Counted from the first letter of the stretch, positions 30,201 through 37,700 are shown. The stretch is DNA of 64,000 nt from Zygaena filipendulae (GCA_907165275.2 OU015663.1:3856501-3920500); one strand, 5' to 3'. A program made the numbers and translations. Notes: generated from the letters alone by a model not told the origin.

Positions 30201-30756
30201 ACAGGTGAAAAGAACCCAGTGAGTCATAGTAGGTACAATGTATCAAATCTGAGCCTCAATAAACATTAGTCAGAGGTTGGAGCATAAGAATGTTAAATTA
30301 TCATGAACAACAATTATTATGGACTACCTTAAGGAACATTAAAATTAAATATGGATTTGTATTTGTAGTGTCATAAATAGTTAAGGAGAGCCTTATTCCA
30401 TTGAGGCCTGAATATAACACTTACCTACAAGGAGAATTTCAAAGAAACTAATAGAAGTGATAGGAGACCAAAGAAATAGCAGTTTCCTTGCACAGCCTGT
30501 TAGCTATATGACCCAGCAAAAACCAATGCCAGCATCTTAGGTACTTTTCCACAGGGGGAATTTTTATGTTGAATTAATTATTTCTTATTTATGTAATTAT
30601 ATATGAAATCTTACCAAAGCTCTCCGTAAGTTTCAGCATCACCCCTCCAATGTGCATGTCTCCCTTCACCACCATTGTCCTTTTTTCACTCAGATCCGTC
30701 ACGTATATTGTGAGGTTCCATGAGCCGTCACCAACAACTTCACCGTCCGCCAACAT
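23..30756 (-). CDS. Fit1: Kindlin (fermitin / UNC-112-related), N-terminal half, five exons
   Basis: Kindlins sit at integrin adhesions and, with talin, activate integrins by binding beta tails; the fly orthologues are Fit1/Fit2. Five minus-strand exons (30756-30615, 2106-1873, 1587-1355, 805-588, 236-23) join in phase through GT-AG introns into 347 codons without a stop. The F0 lobe starts in exon 1 ([13 protein letters not shown], then [12 protein letters not shown]) and continues with DWSDHALWW at residues 52-60. The F1 lobe shows [10 protein letters not shown] at 126-135, then the family's low-complexity F1 insert (about 145-265). The F2 lobe opens with WLDSS at 277 and ends at [13 protein letters not shown]. 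The PH domain, rest of F2 and F3 lie beyond the left edge. Which of the two fly paralogues it matches cannot be told, so the symbol is provisional. The ATG at 30756 is preferred because the N-terminus then matches family length. Confidence 0.95.
588..805 (-). CDS. Fit1: Kindlin coding exon 4 (F1 loop, acidic/Ser-rich)
   Basis: The exon has 218 nt, between acceptor GCACAG (ending 806) and donor GTGAGC (from 587). The reading is [13 protein letters not shown] and, later, [16 protein letters not shown], ending in the [12 protein letters not shown] helix that precedes the F2 lobe. It ends in phase 2; with exon 5 it makes Gly-Trp-Leu-Asp-Ser-Ser. Confidence 0.92.
1355..1587 (-). CDS. Fit1: Kindlin coding exon 3 (F1 start and insert)
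   Basis: The exon has 233 nt. The acceptor is CTCCCCAG at 1595-1588. The donor is GTGCAC at 1354, a weaker donor chosen because it keeps phase 0 and the frame stops two codons later. It begins IRHPEELSL and runs into a Ser/Pro/Thr-rich stretch that corresponds to the variable F1 loop. Confidence 0.9.
1873..2106 (-). CDS. Fit1: Kindlin coding exon 2 (rest of F0)
   Basis: The exon has 234 nt. The acceptor is CCAG at 2110-2107 and the donor is GTGAGT starting at 1872. It encodes DWSDHALWW, then [17 protein letters not shown] and [10 protein letters not shown], all recognisable kindlin F0/F1 strands. It ends in phase 1 with the G that opens [10 protein letters not shown]. Confidence 0.95.
3820..4262 (+). 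repeat. Dispersed repeat family A, copy 1
   Basis: A block of about 440 bp recurs inverted at 31192-31610 and rearranged at 38964-39375. Shared landmarks are GTACTTGCATGAA at the start, GCGGAATGACGTCACT in the middle, TACGCCTTATTAATCTGTGAT, and TTTCTTTTGCCTTCTGTGAA at the end. It has no open frame. The family is not one I can name. This copy carries an extra 13-bp-arm hairpin at 4204-4233. Confidence 0.75.
4765..5185 (-). mobile_element. Helitron-like element split by a TIR insertion
   Basis: Read on the minus strand, it starts TACTAATATTATAAA and ends CCGCGG...ACAGCTAG, as other copies here do. The left part (4765-4840) and right part (5080-5185) are separated by the 239-bp inverted-repeat element at 4841-5079. 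The stretch of the Helitron that should lie at the junction is missing. Confidence 0.65.
4841..5079. mobile_element. MITE with GGCCCTTATT terminal inverted repeats
   Basis: The left end reads GGCCCTTATTAAGTATG; the reverse complement of the right end reads GGCCCTTATTCACTATG. They match at 15 of 17 positions, with the first ten identical. It lies inside a Helitron copy. No clear target duplication is visible beyond AA on each side, so the superfamily is undetermined. Confidence 0.65.
8371..8421. repeat. Perfect 15-bp-arm hairpin between 8-bp direct repeats
   Basis: Positions 8379-8393 pair perfectly with 8399-8413 around a 5-nt loop (arm CTCAGACGAAATAAA). ATTGTAAA stands immediately on each side (8371-8378 and 8414-8421). 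The arrangement is that of a target duplication around a 35-nt foldback insertion. Two more loci in the window share this design. Confidence 0.8.
8723..8823 (+). mobile_element. LINE 3-prime tail fragment ending in poly(A)
   Basis: CACCTGCATGCCTTCTGGTG, GGCGGTAATCACTTACCATC, CCCCCTATGACATAA and a poly(A) run match the longer copy at 58900-59113. This is a 5-prime-truncated non-LTR retrotransposon end of a type common in Lepidoptera. The clade is not determined. Confidence 0.7.
12320..12353 (+). mobile_element. Helitron 3-prime end fragment
   Basis: GGCGGGTGAAACCGCGG followed by CACAGCTAG and T is the 3-prime hairpin and CTAG terminus seen in complete copies. The left part is not recognisable. 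Confidence 0.55.
15215..15243 (+). promoter_or_regulatory. TATA box plus arthropod initiator inside kindlin intron
   Basis: TATAAATAG at 15215-15223 is followed by TTCAGTCAG (initiator A at 15239 or 15243), a spacing of 24-28 bp, close to that of insect core promoters. It lies in a GC-richer patch (15150-15300) and points opposite to kindlin. A start such as the ATG at 15269 opens only a 13-codon frame, so any product is non-coding, tiny, or spliced. It may be chance. Confidence 0.35.
15344..15633 (-). pseudogene. Unidentified open minus frame, possibly a decayed gene piece
   Basis: A frame open for about 96 codons between a TGA near 15634 and TAA at 15346-15344 has ordinary amino-acid composition (for example [20 protein letters not shown]), with a possible acceptor GTTGTCAG at its upstream side. 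Upstream minus-strand DNA to about 16050 gives protein-like stretches interrupted by stops and a frame change. No family is recognised. The opposite strand is also open here, which weakens the case. Confidence 0.25.
16645..16840 (-). mobile_element. Helitron-like element, diverged
   Basis: On the plus strand TAGCTGTTTCCTACGGTTTC leads into GATAAAAAGCATCC, GTAGCTTTCTATCATTGAAA and a CCAGAGATTACCCCCTA block near the other end. The layout is that of the fuller minus copy at 59765-59988. Confidence 0.6.
17507..17713 (-). mobile_element. Helitron-like element
   Basis: It starts (plus-strand view) CTAGCTGTCCCCTGCGGTTT, then CACCCGCGGTAATTTCGGAG, and ends at GGGACAGACAGACAG and ATCTAGTG. The CTAG terminus and adjacent GC-rich hairpin are intact. 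Confidence 0.65.
17861..18354. mobile_element. PIF/Harbinger-like non-autonomous element, GTTAACGC-rich
   Basis: Terminal inverted repeats TGCTACTGCCCCACCTGCGT (left) and, reverse complemented, TGCTACTGCTCCACCTGCGT (right) differ at one base in 20. TAA lies on each side (17858-17860, 18355-18357), the 3-bp target typical of PIF/Harbinger. The interior has many copies of the palindromic word GTTAACGC/ACGCGTTAA and no transposase frame. Confidence 0.75.
19068..19215. mobile_element. pogo/Tigger-like end
   Basis: After a TA dinucleotide come CAGTCGACTCTTGTTAATTC and repeated AATTCGAA words (GATAATTCGAAC, TATAATTCAAAG, GGTAATTCGAAT). Such ends are typical of Tigger/pogo-type DNA transposons. The partner end and a transposase were not found. 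Confidence 0.4.
24786..24905 (-). mobile_element. LINE 3-prime fragment
   Basis: Its reverse complement matches 58905-58995: GGCTAGCTACCACCTTCAA, AATCTGTCGCCAAGCACCT, GTGTTCCGGCAGCCT, CTTGAAAGCCAG. The poly(A) end is missing. Confidence 0.6.
25980..26089. repeat. Foldback repeat, about 32-bp arms
   Basis: GTGCGGAAAGCCTGTCATTG ... GTTCCGAC at the left pairs with GTCGGAAC ... GCAATGACGGTTCCGCAC at the right, around a GC-rich centre (GAGCCGAGGCGCAGCCGAAG). It is a likely small non-autonomous transposon with no coding content. Confidence 0.55.
26441..26647 (+). mobile_element. Helitron-like element, full length
   Basis: It begins TCCTACTAATATTATAAATG, contains ACGTTGTCAGGGGTACA and TTTTTATCCCGGAATTCCCG, and ends GAAACCGCGGGGCACAGCTAG before T. 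TC start, CTAG end and a subterminal GC hairpin fit non-autonomous Helitrons. This is the reference copy used for the others. Confidence 0.8.
26648..26827 (+). mobile_element. Helitron-like element, tandem second copy
   Basis: It follows directly on the CTAG of the copy at 26441. It keeps AAATGCGAAAGTGAATTTG, CACGTTGTCAGGGGTACAGA and the end GTGAAACCGCGGGGAACAGCTAG. Head-to-tail joining is known for Helitrons. Confidence 0.75.
27586..27773 (-). mobile_element. Helitron-like element
   Basis: Plus-strand view: TAGCTGTCCCCCGCGGTTTC, CTCGCAGTAATTTCGGAG, then TTTCAAATGGTGAAAGAATT and finally TTTATAATATTAGTATAGA. This is the inverse of a copy starting TACTAATATTATAAA. Confidence 0.7.
27795..28086 (+). 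mobile_element. Helitron-like element with repeated 3-prime block
   Basis: It starts near CTTCTTTATAAATAAAAACG and ends GAAACCGCAGGGCACGGCTAG. The block GGAATTCCGAAACTCACGCGGGTGAA occurs twice (about 27937 and 28043), showing internal duplication like the three-unit copy at 62294-62610. Confidence 0.65.
28275..28540 (+). mobile_element. Helitron-like element, diverged
   Basis: It carries TTTATCGAGGAAAGCTTTAA, CGCTACGACCAATAGGATCG, ATGTTGCAAAAACGGGAAGA and CGAAATTCACGC, landmarks of a Helitron subfamily I recall from Lepidoptera. The ends are not clean. Confidence 0.45.
29695..29865 (-). mobile_element. SINE tail fragment
   Basis: The reverse complement reads GCATGGGATCAAGTAGATTT and GTGTGTTGTGAAGTG, matching the 3-prime part of the tRNA-derived SINE at 50300-50600. 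Confidence 0.5.
30045..30230 (+). mobile_element. Helitron-like element, decayed
   Basis: TGTCTGTCTGTCTGTTTGTT, GGTTGGACCGATTTTAATGG, TTCACTGGCAGATAGCTGAT and ACTCACACAGGTGAAA match the copy at 43625-43810. The CAGCTAG end is lost. It lies about 385 bp from kindlin exon 1. Confidence 0.55.
30615..30756 (-). CDS. Fit1: Kindlin coding exon 1 (F0 lobe start)
   Basis: The exon has 142 nt, from ATG at 30756 to donor GTAAG at 30614. It encodes 47 codons plus one base that completes an Asp codon with exon 2. The conserved GGVMLKL segment of F0 lies at residues 37-43. Codon use is AT-rich, unlike the GC-rich downstream exons. Confidence 0.93.
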
Positions 30757-31191
30757 TTTGCACAAGTATCAGTCCACCGTCACAGTAATAATATTGTCAC
30801 TTCCGAATGAACATCGCGATTTCACTACGATGTTCCAGTAAGCGACCGCACGACGCAGAAGTCTTCATATGACTAGTCAGTACTCAGTAGTCAACTAGTC
30901 AAGTTCAACACTCAACAGAATCAACTGAAGTTTGAACAGAAGGAAACTTCAGCAATCAAAAAGTCCAGCACACAAAAACAGTCACTTCTCTACGCCAAAC
31001 CTAAAGCTACTGTCTGTACCAAAAAAAACAACAATAGTGTTCGTTGAGAAGTGTTATCAAAAAACCAGATTCTTTTGAGAAATACTTAATTTAAAGAAGA
31101 AAAATAAAAAGGAACGAGTAAATTACGGTACCTACGGAATACAGGTGACAAGCTTGACACATGACGTCACTTTAATTTTTTTAGGAAACAT

Positions 31192-31610
31192 TTACCTCTT
31201 TCAGAGAAGGCAAAAGAAACTAAGTGCATACAGTCAACGAATATTTTCCATTTTCTGAAGTTTTTTACTTTAAAATGCATCGGTAACATGCATTTCGATT
31301 CTTTACTGGAACTTTTGGAAGTAAATCGACACAGTACAACCTTAATTTCACTTTTGGATATTGAAGTTATCTGTCTGTCAGTGTCACATGACCCTGTCAA
31401 TACGATAGTGACATTTCTATCACAGATTAATAAGGCGTAATTTTCTACAAGTGACGTCATTCCGCGTTTCGGCGGTAAGGTCTAAAGTAGGAACTTTGAA
31501 ACGCTCTATTTCATTAATTTATGCATATATTTTTTTTCTTTTTCTTGCTTTGTTAAGTAGGCCATATATCTTTAAAATAGACTGAAAAAAAAAATTCCTG
31601 CAAGTACCCT
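31192..31610 (-). repeat. Dispersed repeat family A, copy 2
   Basis: This is the reverse complement of the copy at 3820-4262. It shares GACGTCATTCCGCGTTTCGG, CAGATTAATAAGGCGTAATT and CTCTTTCAGAGAAGGCAAAA, and lacks the extra hairpin of copy 1. Confidence 0.75.
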
Positions 31611-31865
31611 ATTCAAGGACCCCTATTCGTGAACGTAACGCGCCATAAAAATTGTTTTCCTTCGTGCTCAAAAAATGGTCTGTTGATAAAATATTTTTTT
31701 CAAATTTTTGGCATGTGGGGCATTTCAGATTGTTTTTTTGGGATGAGCGTTTTGGGCAAGGAATGTTGTTGGGCACAGAAGTGCTTAACATGATAACGCT
31801 CATCAGAAAGTTGCAGTATACCGAGCGCGTATGATGATATTATGTGTGTCTTAAAACGCAGTAAA

Positions 31866-31943
31866 ACGATATACATCATCCTAAACATCCTAAAACATCC
31901 TAAACATCCTAAAACATCCTAAATCGATAAACATCCTAAAACG
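31866..31943. repeat. Minisatellite of CATCCTAAAA units
   Basis: About six imperfect units of CATCCTAAA(A)- type follow each other, alternating 9 and 10 nt in part, with one interruption (TCGATAAA). It lies about 520 bp upstream of the ETAA1-like start. Confidence 0.8.
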
Positions 31944-32465
31944 CAAAAGAACTAAGTTTCATCAGATGCAGGTAAATAAAATTGTGTTTCTAACTGTAGT
32001 TTTTTTTTTGTAACCGAATTAACCGAACAACTACACCCAAGCCCACGGAACGCAGTCCAGAGCGATCAGAACAATAGTTCTTCTTCTTTTTTAATAATGG
32101 CGTCTATAATTATAATTTGCCAATGACAATGTTTCTTATTAGGTAGTAAAAATGGCGAAACGCCAATGACAATGTTAGACTGTTCCCCAAGTTAAAACAT
32201 GGCTCTCTTGAAAGCTAATTTCCTGCTCAGGGTCCAAAATAGATACTGAAAAGTGACTGAAATGACGAAGACAAAAAACGTGACACGCGTGTTTTCGGTA
32301 CGGCTTTATTCTTCTGAGGATCAGGTGCATTTCGAAACATACCCTCAGTGTCACTGTCAATTCACTATCAGTCAACCTTTTTGTCAAAGAACTGTCAACT
32401 TGGCACTTAGTTTGGGACAGCTGTTTTTTGTCGGTTTCGACTTTCGGGTTTTCAGATTGTAATTT

Positions 32466-32565
32466 ATGTCGTTCTGTTTGTTTACCAAAATTTCAGGCAA
32501 TAACTTAATGAGTAGAAAACATTCTTCGCCAGTGAATATGGTTGCTACAAAAAGTAAAAAGAAAG
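32466..32565 (+). CDS. ETAA1-like exon 1
   Basis: It runs from the first in-frame ATG after a TAA to donor AAAG|GTACCT. The next ATG at 32508 (SRKHSSPVNMVA) is an equally possible start: a TTTCAG acceptor-like site just before it would make the first 14 codons intronic in a variant transcript. Confidence 0.6.
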
Positions 32566-35500
32566 GTACCTACTTATACATTTTTATTCGCAAATATTTA
32601 GATTTTAAATATTTATAGGTAACAACTTTGAATTATTAATGCCTGCCTCTGAAAAGTGTATATAATATGATATGCTCTTTATTATAGTACTTAGGTATAG
32701 AGAACCTAAAACCAAATAAACACATTTTCAACAAACAAAAAGTTGCTTCTACAGTCTACTCTCTCTTTTTCAGCTTTATCTTGTTCAACACCTGAACCTC
32801 AAACGGATTCTCCATCAAGAGATAGTGATTCAATTTGTGGCTCTGAAGCGGCCAGCCCCGTCCCTTTTTTATGTACTCAAGATGGTGCAGAAGGAGAAAC
32901 AGACGTTGTGTGGAATTATTATACACCAAAGTCTGAAAATGCCCTTAGAGGAAGGCAGCAAAACTCTACACCATTAAGTAGAAAAGCTAAGAAGTATATT
33001 AATAAAAAAAAACCAGAGAAGGAGATCCCTAAACGGAGAAACCTTAGATCTTCAAATAAAAAAACTGAATTTTATCAAGAGCTTGTAGAATTAAATGAAA
33101 ATATACATGAATTAATAAGTAAAAAGTCAAATAATCATCAAATAATCAAAGAAAGCTCATTGCCAACTAGTGAAGAGGATGTATTCAGTGATTTAGATGT
33201 GTCACCTAAAAGTGGACTGAAATCAAGCTCGCGTAGTTTAAGAAAAAATTTATTAAGTTCAAAATTTTGTAAGCCAGAACCAGACACAGCTTTAGAATCA
33301 GATGATTCAATGAACGAGTGCCTTTTAAGAGCGAGTCAAGTAGTGGAAGAGAATCTGAAACTTAAACCAATAACACCGAAAAGAAATTGTCATAATGCTA
33401 ATAGTTCTAGTAACTACAGCAGCAATGTAAAAAAAAAAGACTCGCCACTTATTGGAAAAACCAAAAAATCGGACTTGCCTTTATTGAATAATGACACATT
33501 TGATAATCTAGTTGGAAATTTGAATGATAGTGCATTAGAAATGTTAACACAAATGCCTATTAAAAACACTATGGCGAATGGTAGAAGTAATAATGATTCA
33601 ACAGATTGGACAATTAAAGAACTCATAGTACATGACAGCATTAGCAGTCCGAAGGCAGGTTTTGGTCGACACAGCTCAATGCCGGAGTCACCGTCAGTTA
33701 TGGAAGTTAGAAAACCGTCTACAAGTGGCACAGCCTTCAGTAGATACAGTTCTATGCCTTATGATAAACATGCTGCTGGCAATTCAGGTATAAATATTTG
33801 TATCCTATATCTAGTTGGTATCTTTAATTGTCAACAGGTCAATAACGGGATGTTCCATTATGTTCCATTATTACGGATAGCCCTGGCCCAGTGCTCGCAG
33901 TGGGGAGAAGAACTTCGTTTTGTTATAACTTTCAGTTTACTGCCACTGTATCCGCACTAGGCAGTATGACATAATGATCCTCGCTATTTTTGTACTGTGA
34001 ACACTGGCGTTTTTAGGTAAGGTGCTCTCAGTGCTTTGATTACGATCAACTTCGAACGAATGATTGGTTAATGAGTGGTCGACAGAGTGACATGACTGAC
34101 ATGACTATGACATGGATGACAGTATACTGGACTGTGTTCAAGTCAAGTCAAATAATTTTAATCAAAGTTGGCCCATAATGTGGCTCTCTTTGACGTCAAT
34201 AAACTTAGCTTCCTAGTGCTATAACTGAAGAAAAGAAGCTGCAACAAACTCCCCAGTAGCTCACTGTCAGTTTAGAGTTATTGATTACTAGTGTTAACTT
34301 ATATTACAATCAAGTACGTGCGAACAAAGAGCCGCAACTAAAAAGGGTTTAGGGTTAGGTTCAGACTTCCGAGTCATTAGGATTTAGGAGTTAAAAGTAT
34401 TATCTATAACAGTACCCAAGTATTATCTATACCAGTACCTGCTAACGGCACCCTTTCACAAGTATGACGTGCTCGTAAGCCCCGCCCCGATCGACCATAT
34501 TAGAGTTCTGTTTTAAACAGTAACCAGTACAGCAAGCTATAAAGGAACGGCTTTGCAGTATACAAAATTAATTTCATACCTTACAGCTAGTGCTATAAGT
34601 AATATCGGAACATACCCTAAGAAAGATACTTTAGTTCCCTTGACACTTAAAACCAGTTTTTTAAAAAAGGGAGCAGCATAAAATATAAATATCAAAGTTT
34701 GTGACTGTTTATAGTATAGGTTTGCCGTCCCCAAATATAGAAAATTAGGATTTTAAAGTGGAAATACCAGGACACTATTAAAAACAGGCCGCGGGATTAG
34801 TATTCGGGCAGCATTAAATAGTAACAATAAAAACAGGGTCAATGAAAATTTAATAATAGCAGTTAGAATTGTTTACAAAAGTATTTTCAAGTAAGTATAA
34901 GGTTGGAGACAGTAGTGGTGCATGAATTTTAAAACTAGGATGCTACTTAAAAGTATCCAGGACACCCAGGAATACTCTAAAAATCAGGACATGTCCTGGG
35001 GAAACAGGACAGTTGGCAACTCTAATATGTTTATTGCGTAGTATATTTACTCTAAGATTGCGTGTTACTCCTTAACACTGTAATGGCTGGACAGATTTGG
35101 ATGAAATTACTGTTATGTTCTGCAGTAACACAGAGGATACTTTTATCTTAGAATTATTATTATTATTTGTAACTCAGGGAGGGAGGCAGTTAAAACAGCT
35201 GATTGATTTTTATCTTGTTATTAAGATAGGTAAATATAGAATCTGTTTTCGGAGTTATTGTTGTCAGGTGCTAACACTACTTCTGGTAGCCTGTTCCCAG
35301 CTGCATTTAACCTGTTAGCAAAGAAGTGTTTCTATGATTAAGAGAGTATTTGCAGCTTAAAGTGATGTCCCCTCTAACCAGTTTTGTTGCCTTAAGTAGC
35401 ATTTAAAAGTCCCGATGGCATCCCGAAATTCACACAGGCGAACCCAGGAAGCACAGTTGGTGTATACTATAAAGTTACCAATACGAATAAAAAAATCCTT

Positions 35501-35885
35501 CATTGACTAGGTAGGTATTTGAGTGATTATAATACAAAACTTTTATACTTTTATTACAGCACCTGGTGATTCTCCAATAAGATGCACCCCAGAAGAAATC
35601 AAGAAAAAGCGAGAACAAGCAAGAGAGAAACTTATGGCAAAGCGTCTTCTGCCTTTTACTCAGTCAAGCCAAAACTTACTCAGCCGTTCTTTGCATCCAA
35701 CACAAAAGAAAAAACAATTCCAACCTAAAGTTGCTTCAAATAAAGTCAATAATTCCGTGAATAACAATAATATTCAAGCAGAAACTTCTAAAACCAATGA
35801 TCAAGATAATGAATTAAAATTGCTTATTGAAAAGAAGAGACGAGAGGCTCTAATGAGGCTTAGGCGCCGACAGCCTCAGAACTAA
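32466..35885 (+). CDS. ETAA1-like ATR activator / RPA-binding protein, three exons
   Basis: Exons 32466-32565, 32774-33787 and 35560-35885 join in phase (479 codons; 465 if the second ATG at 32508 is used). The protein is Ser/Asn/Lys-rich and apparently disordered. Two motifs stand out. ETDVVWNYYTPK (Trp at residue 80) resembles the short ATR-activating tryptophan motif of ETAA1. Near the C-terminus RCTPEEIKKKREQAREKL (379-396) and IEKKRREALMRLRRR (460-474) have the basic amphipathic pattern of RPA32-binding helices (ETAA1, TIPIN, XPA, SMARCAL1). ETAA1 binds RPA-coated single-stranded DNA and activates ATR kinase in the nucleus. The fit rests on short motifs, so another RPA-binding repair factor remains possible. 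TAA precedes the ATG at 32466 in frame. A poly(A) signal AATAAA stands at 36160. Confidence 0.55.
32774..33787 (+). CDS. ETAA1-like exon 2 (large central exon)
   Basis: The exon has 1014 nt, between TCTCTCTTTTTCAG and donor TCAG|GTATAAA. It encodes residues 34-371. It starts ALSCSTPEPQTDSPS, carries the VVWNYYTPK motif, KR-rich patches (KAKKYINKKKPEKEIPKRR) and Ser-Pro sites (for example SSMPESPS) that could be kinase targets. Confidence 0.85.
33788..35559 (+). other. Intron 2 of ETAA1-like gene
   Basis: The intron is 1.77 kb. It contains GACATGACT-like short repeats near 34085-34125, two copies of AAGTATTATCTATA (about 34397-34430) and a Helitron remnant at 35065-35462. The rest is unassigned AT-rich DNA. 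Confidence 0.7.
35065..35462 (+). mobile_element. Helitron-like element with internal insertion
   Basis: It opens ACACTGTAATGGCTGGACAG and ATTTGGATGAAATT, and closes CCCGAAATTCACACAGGCGA and GCACAGTTGG. Between lie about 250 bp not shared with other copies. Confidence 0.45.
35560..35885 (+). CDS. ETAA1-like exon 3 (RPA32-binding motifs)
   Basis: The exon has 326 nt after acceptor TTTTATTACAG and ends at TAA 35883-35885. It encodes residues 372-479 with both basic helices and an Asn-rich linker. A Helitron copy begins 54 bp after the stop and makes up most of the apparent 3-prime UTR. Confidence 0.85.
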
Positions 35886-35938
35886 ATGCCTTGATCATTG
35901 CTTTGTAATTTTTTGAGTGTGATGTCCTTATTTACATA

Positions 35939-36133
35939 CTAACTGTTCCCCTGCGGTTTCACCTGCGTGAATTTCGGTGCTCCCTCGGGAACACTTAAAA
36001 GTATCCTATTTCCCTCAAGAAATGTGTGATAGCTTTTTATCAGTGAAAGAATGTTTAGAATCGGTTCAACAATTCTACTGGTTAACTGGTTACTCCCACA
36101 TCAAATCTTACAAACTTTAAATTTTTATGATAT
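35939..36133 (-). mobile_element. Helitron-like element in the 3-prime UTR
   Basis: Plus-strand view: CTAACTGTTCCCCTGCGGTT, TCACCTGCGTGAATTTCGG, TGATAGCTTTTTATCAGTGA. It sits between the ETAA1-like stop codon and its AATAAA at 36160. Confidence 0.65.
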
Positions 36134-36159
36134 TATTATATTATTTCACATGTATATGA

Positions 36160-36165
36160 AATAAA
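36160..36165 (+). terminator. Poly(A) signal AATAAA, ETAA1-like gene
   Basis: This is the first canonical AATAAA after the stop (275 bp downstream), in TATGAAATAAATACACTG. Confidence 0.5.
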
Positions 36166-36956
36166 TACACTGAATTTAACTTCAAGAATGGTTGTAATTA
36201 TGATGTCACAGAGGACTCAAACAGTTACCACAATTAGTATTTCTGGGTCATTTTCAAGCGCGAAGTTACATGTTTCTTTAAAGTCGACATCGGTGAACAA
36301 GTACTGTATTGGTGAACAAGGAAACGTGAGACTCACACTTCGCGCTAGAAAATGACCGTTTTACTTTTTTTATAACAATAACGTAACACAGTTAATGTGT
36401 AACAATTTGTAGGTATGTATTTTAATAAGTGTAAACAGAAGATTTAATCTACACATATAAAGGCATTTATTTTATTTATATAAATTCCGAATCGTGGTAC
36501 GACGCAATAAAATTTCATTCAGCTCTTGAGTTTGTAACATTTGCGAGTTTTAAAACTGTTGTCATAATATTACTCGTTACCTACACTTTCATAAGTGTTA
36601 AAGGTTAACTTATTTAAAAAAAAAACACATTGAAAAGCTACATCTTTAATTCTGTTACAGATTATTAGATTGGTATCGGGGCTTGTGTGGAAAATTTATG
36701 AGTGTTAACACTATTATCATTTTTAGCTGTTATATGAGTATTACTGTCACACTTTCATGAATGTTAAGGGTTAACAGATTTAAAACATATTGGAAAGTTA
36801 CATCTTTAATTCTGTAACAGATTACAATTGTAATATAATATAATTAAATGATTGTGTAATATATAATTATGAAGGTGTTTTAGGTCCCTGGATGACACAT
36901 AAATGATTATAAACTGTACACGTTGCCGCTAACCTACTTAGCTCTCTTACGGCCAC

Positions 36957-37149
36957 TGTCGTTTTAATGATTACTTATCACGTAATCATTAATTAAATTA
37001 AATTAAATTATTTGGAATTTCAATGATTAAATTAAATTTAGTTAAATGCTAATTAACATTAATTTAATGACGTCTCTGAGTGCGGCAGTTTTGTTTTTAA
37101 AATCTTTACTTAAAATTGAGTAATAATTAAAACGACTGTGTGCGGCCGT
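36957..37149. mobile_element. MITE family B (GGCCGCAC... ends), copy 1
   Basis: The left end TTACGGCCACTGTCGTTTTA and the reverse complement of the right end TAACGGCCGCACACAGTCGTTTTA form an imperfect inverted repeat that continues into TAATGATTACT-like DNA. GCGGCAGTTTTGTTTTTAAA and ATGCTAATTAACATTAATTT are shared with the copy at 47721-47957. A TTA target is possible. Confidence 0.6.
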
Positions 37150-37505
37150 TAGCTAAAGTTCAATGGCAAGGCAATCCGAGTCAGCCGTCTATTTTCACTT
37201 GAGATTTGCGTATATTGGGTCATTATCTACTATAGGCATTACGCGCTTTAAAATTTTTATGTGTATTCGTTTTCTTATGTTTATTTAGTAGGGGTCAACA
37301 ATTAATCAATTCTCTATTTTTGAAAATGGGACAGGCGCACTGTAAATTAATTTTCATCTTACTCCTTCATCATTACCTATAGATTTTGAGTAACCTTATA
37401 TTGTACACACAAAGTAGGTTGGGGTGGGGTGGCTGATGGCTATGGCATGTGAAAAATTGTGATATCATACAATTTATTATTTCTTATGGATTTATACAGT
37501 TGATA

Positions 37506-37700
37506 TTATTATGCAATTTATATAATTTCAAATGTTTTGTTGGAATGACTGTTTGTATTTTATGCGAATTAATTTGAAATTCTTAAATATACTTACCTAC
37601 TTTGTGTTATTATGCAATTTATATAATTTCAAATGTTTTGTTGGAATGACTGTTTGTATTTTATGCGAATTAATTTGAAATTCTTAAATATACTTACCTA
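37506..37700 (+). repeat. Perfect 94-bp direct duplication, 101-bp period
   Basis: 37506-37599 and 37607-37700 are identical over 94 bases (from TTATTATGCAATTTATATAA to AATATACTTACCTA), separated by CTTTGTG. Absence of any mismatch indicates a recent event, or an assembly artefact. Confidence 0.9.

Larger units (their letters stand above)
2107..30614 (-). other. Giant first coding intron of kindlin (28.5 kb)
   Basis: GT at 30614-30613 and AG at 2108-2107 bound the intron. It is AT-rich and holds no gene I can support. It contains a dispersed repeat (3820-4262), a Helitron with a nested TIR element (4765-5185), a TSD-flanked palindrome (8371-8421), a LINE tail (8723-8823), Helitron pieces (12320-12353, 16645-16840, 17507-17713, 26441-28086, 28275-28540, 30045-30230), a TATA/Inr promoter-like site (15215), an unexplained open minus frame (15344-15633), a Harbinger-like element (17861-18354), a pogo-like end (19068), a LINE fragment (24786-24905) and a foldback (25980-26089). 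In 5190-8370, 8830-12300, 12360-15100, 20050-24780 and 28550-29690 I see nothing beyond AT-rich DNA, chance frames and short GC-richer patches near 5500, 8050-8230, 21400 and 29100. Confidence 0.85.
30757..32465. other. Divergent intergenic region, kindlin to ETAA1-like gene
   Basis: Kindlin leaves leftward and the next gene rightward, so both promoters should lie here, though neither has a clear TATA/Inr pair. The kindlin 5-prime UTR probably occupies the stretch from 30757 to roughly 31000. Dispersed repeat A occupies 31192-31610 and a CATCCTAAAA minisatellite lies at 31866-31943. 31620-31860 and 31950-32465 show nothing else I can name. Confidence 0.6.

Noticed and set aside
32175..32462. 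Overlapping 70-codon frames upstream of the ETAA1-like gene
   Set aside because: Both strands are open with no motif and no splice connection. Likely promoter or 5-prime UTR sequence.
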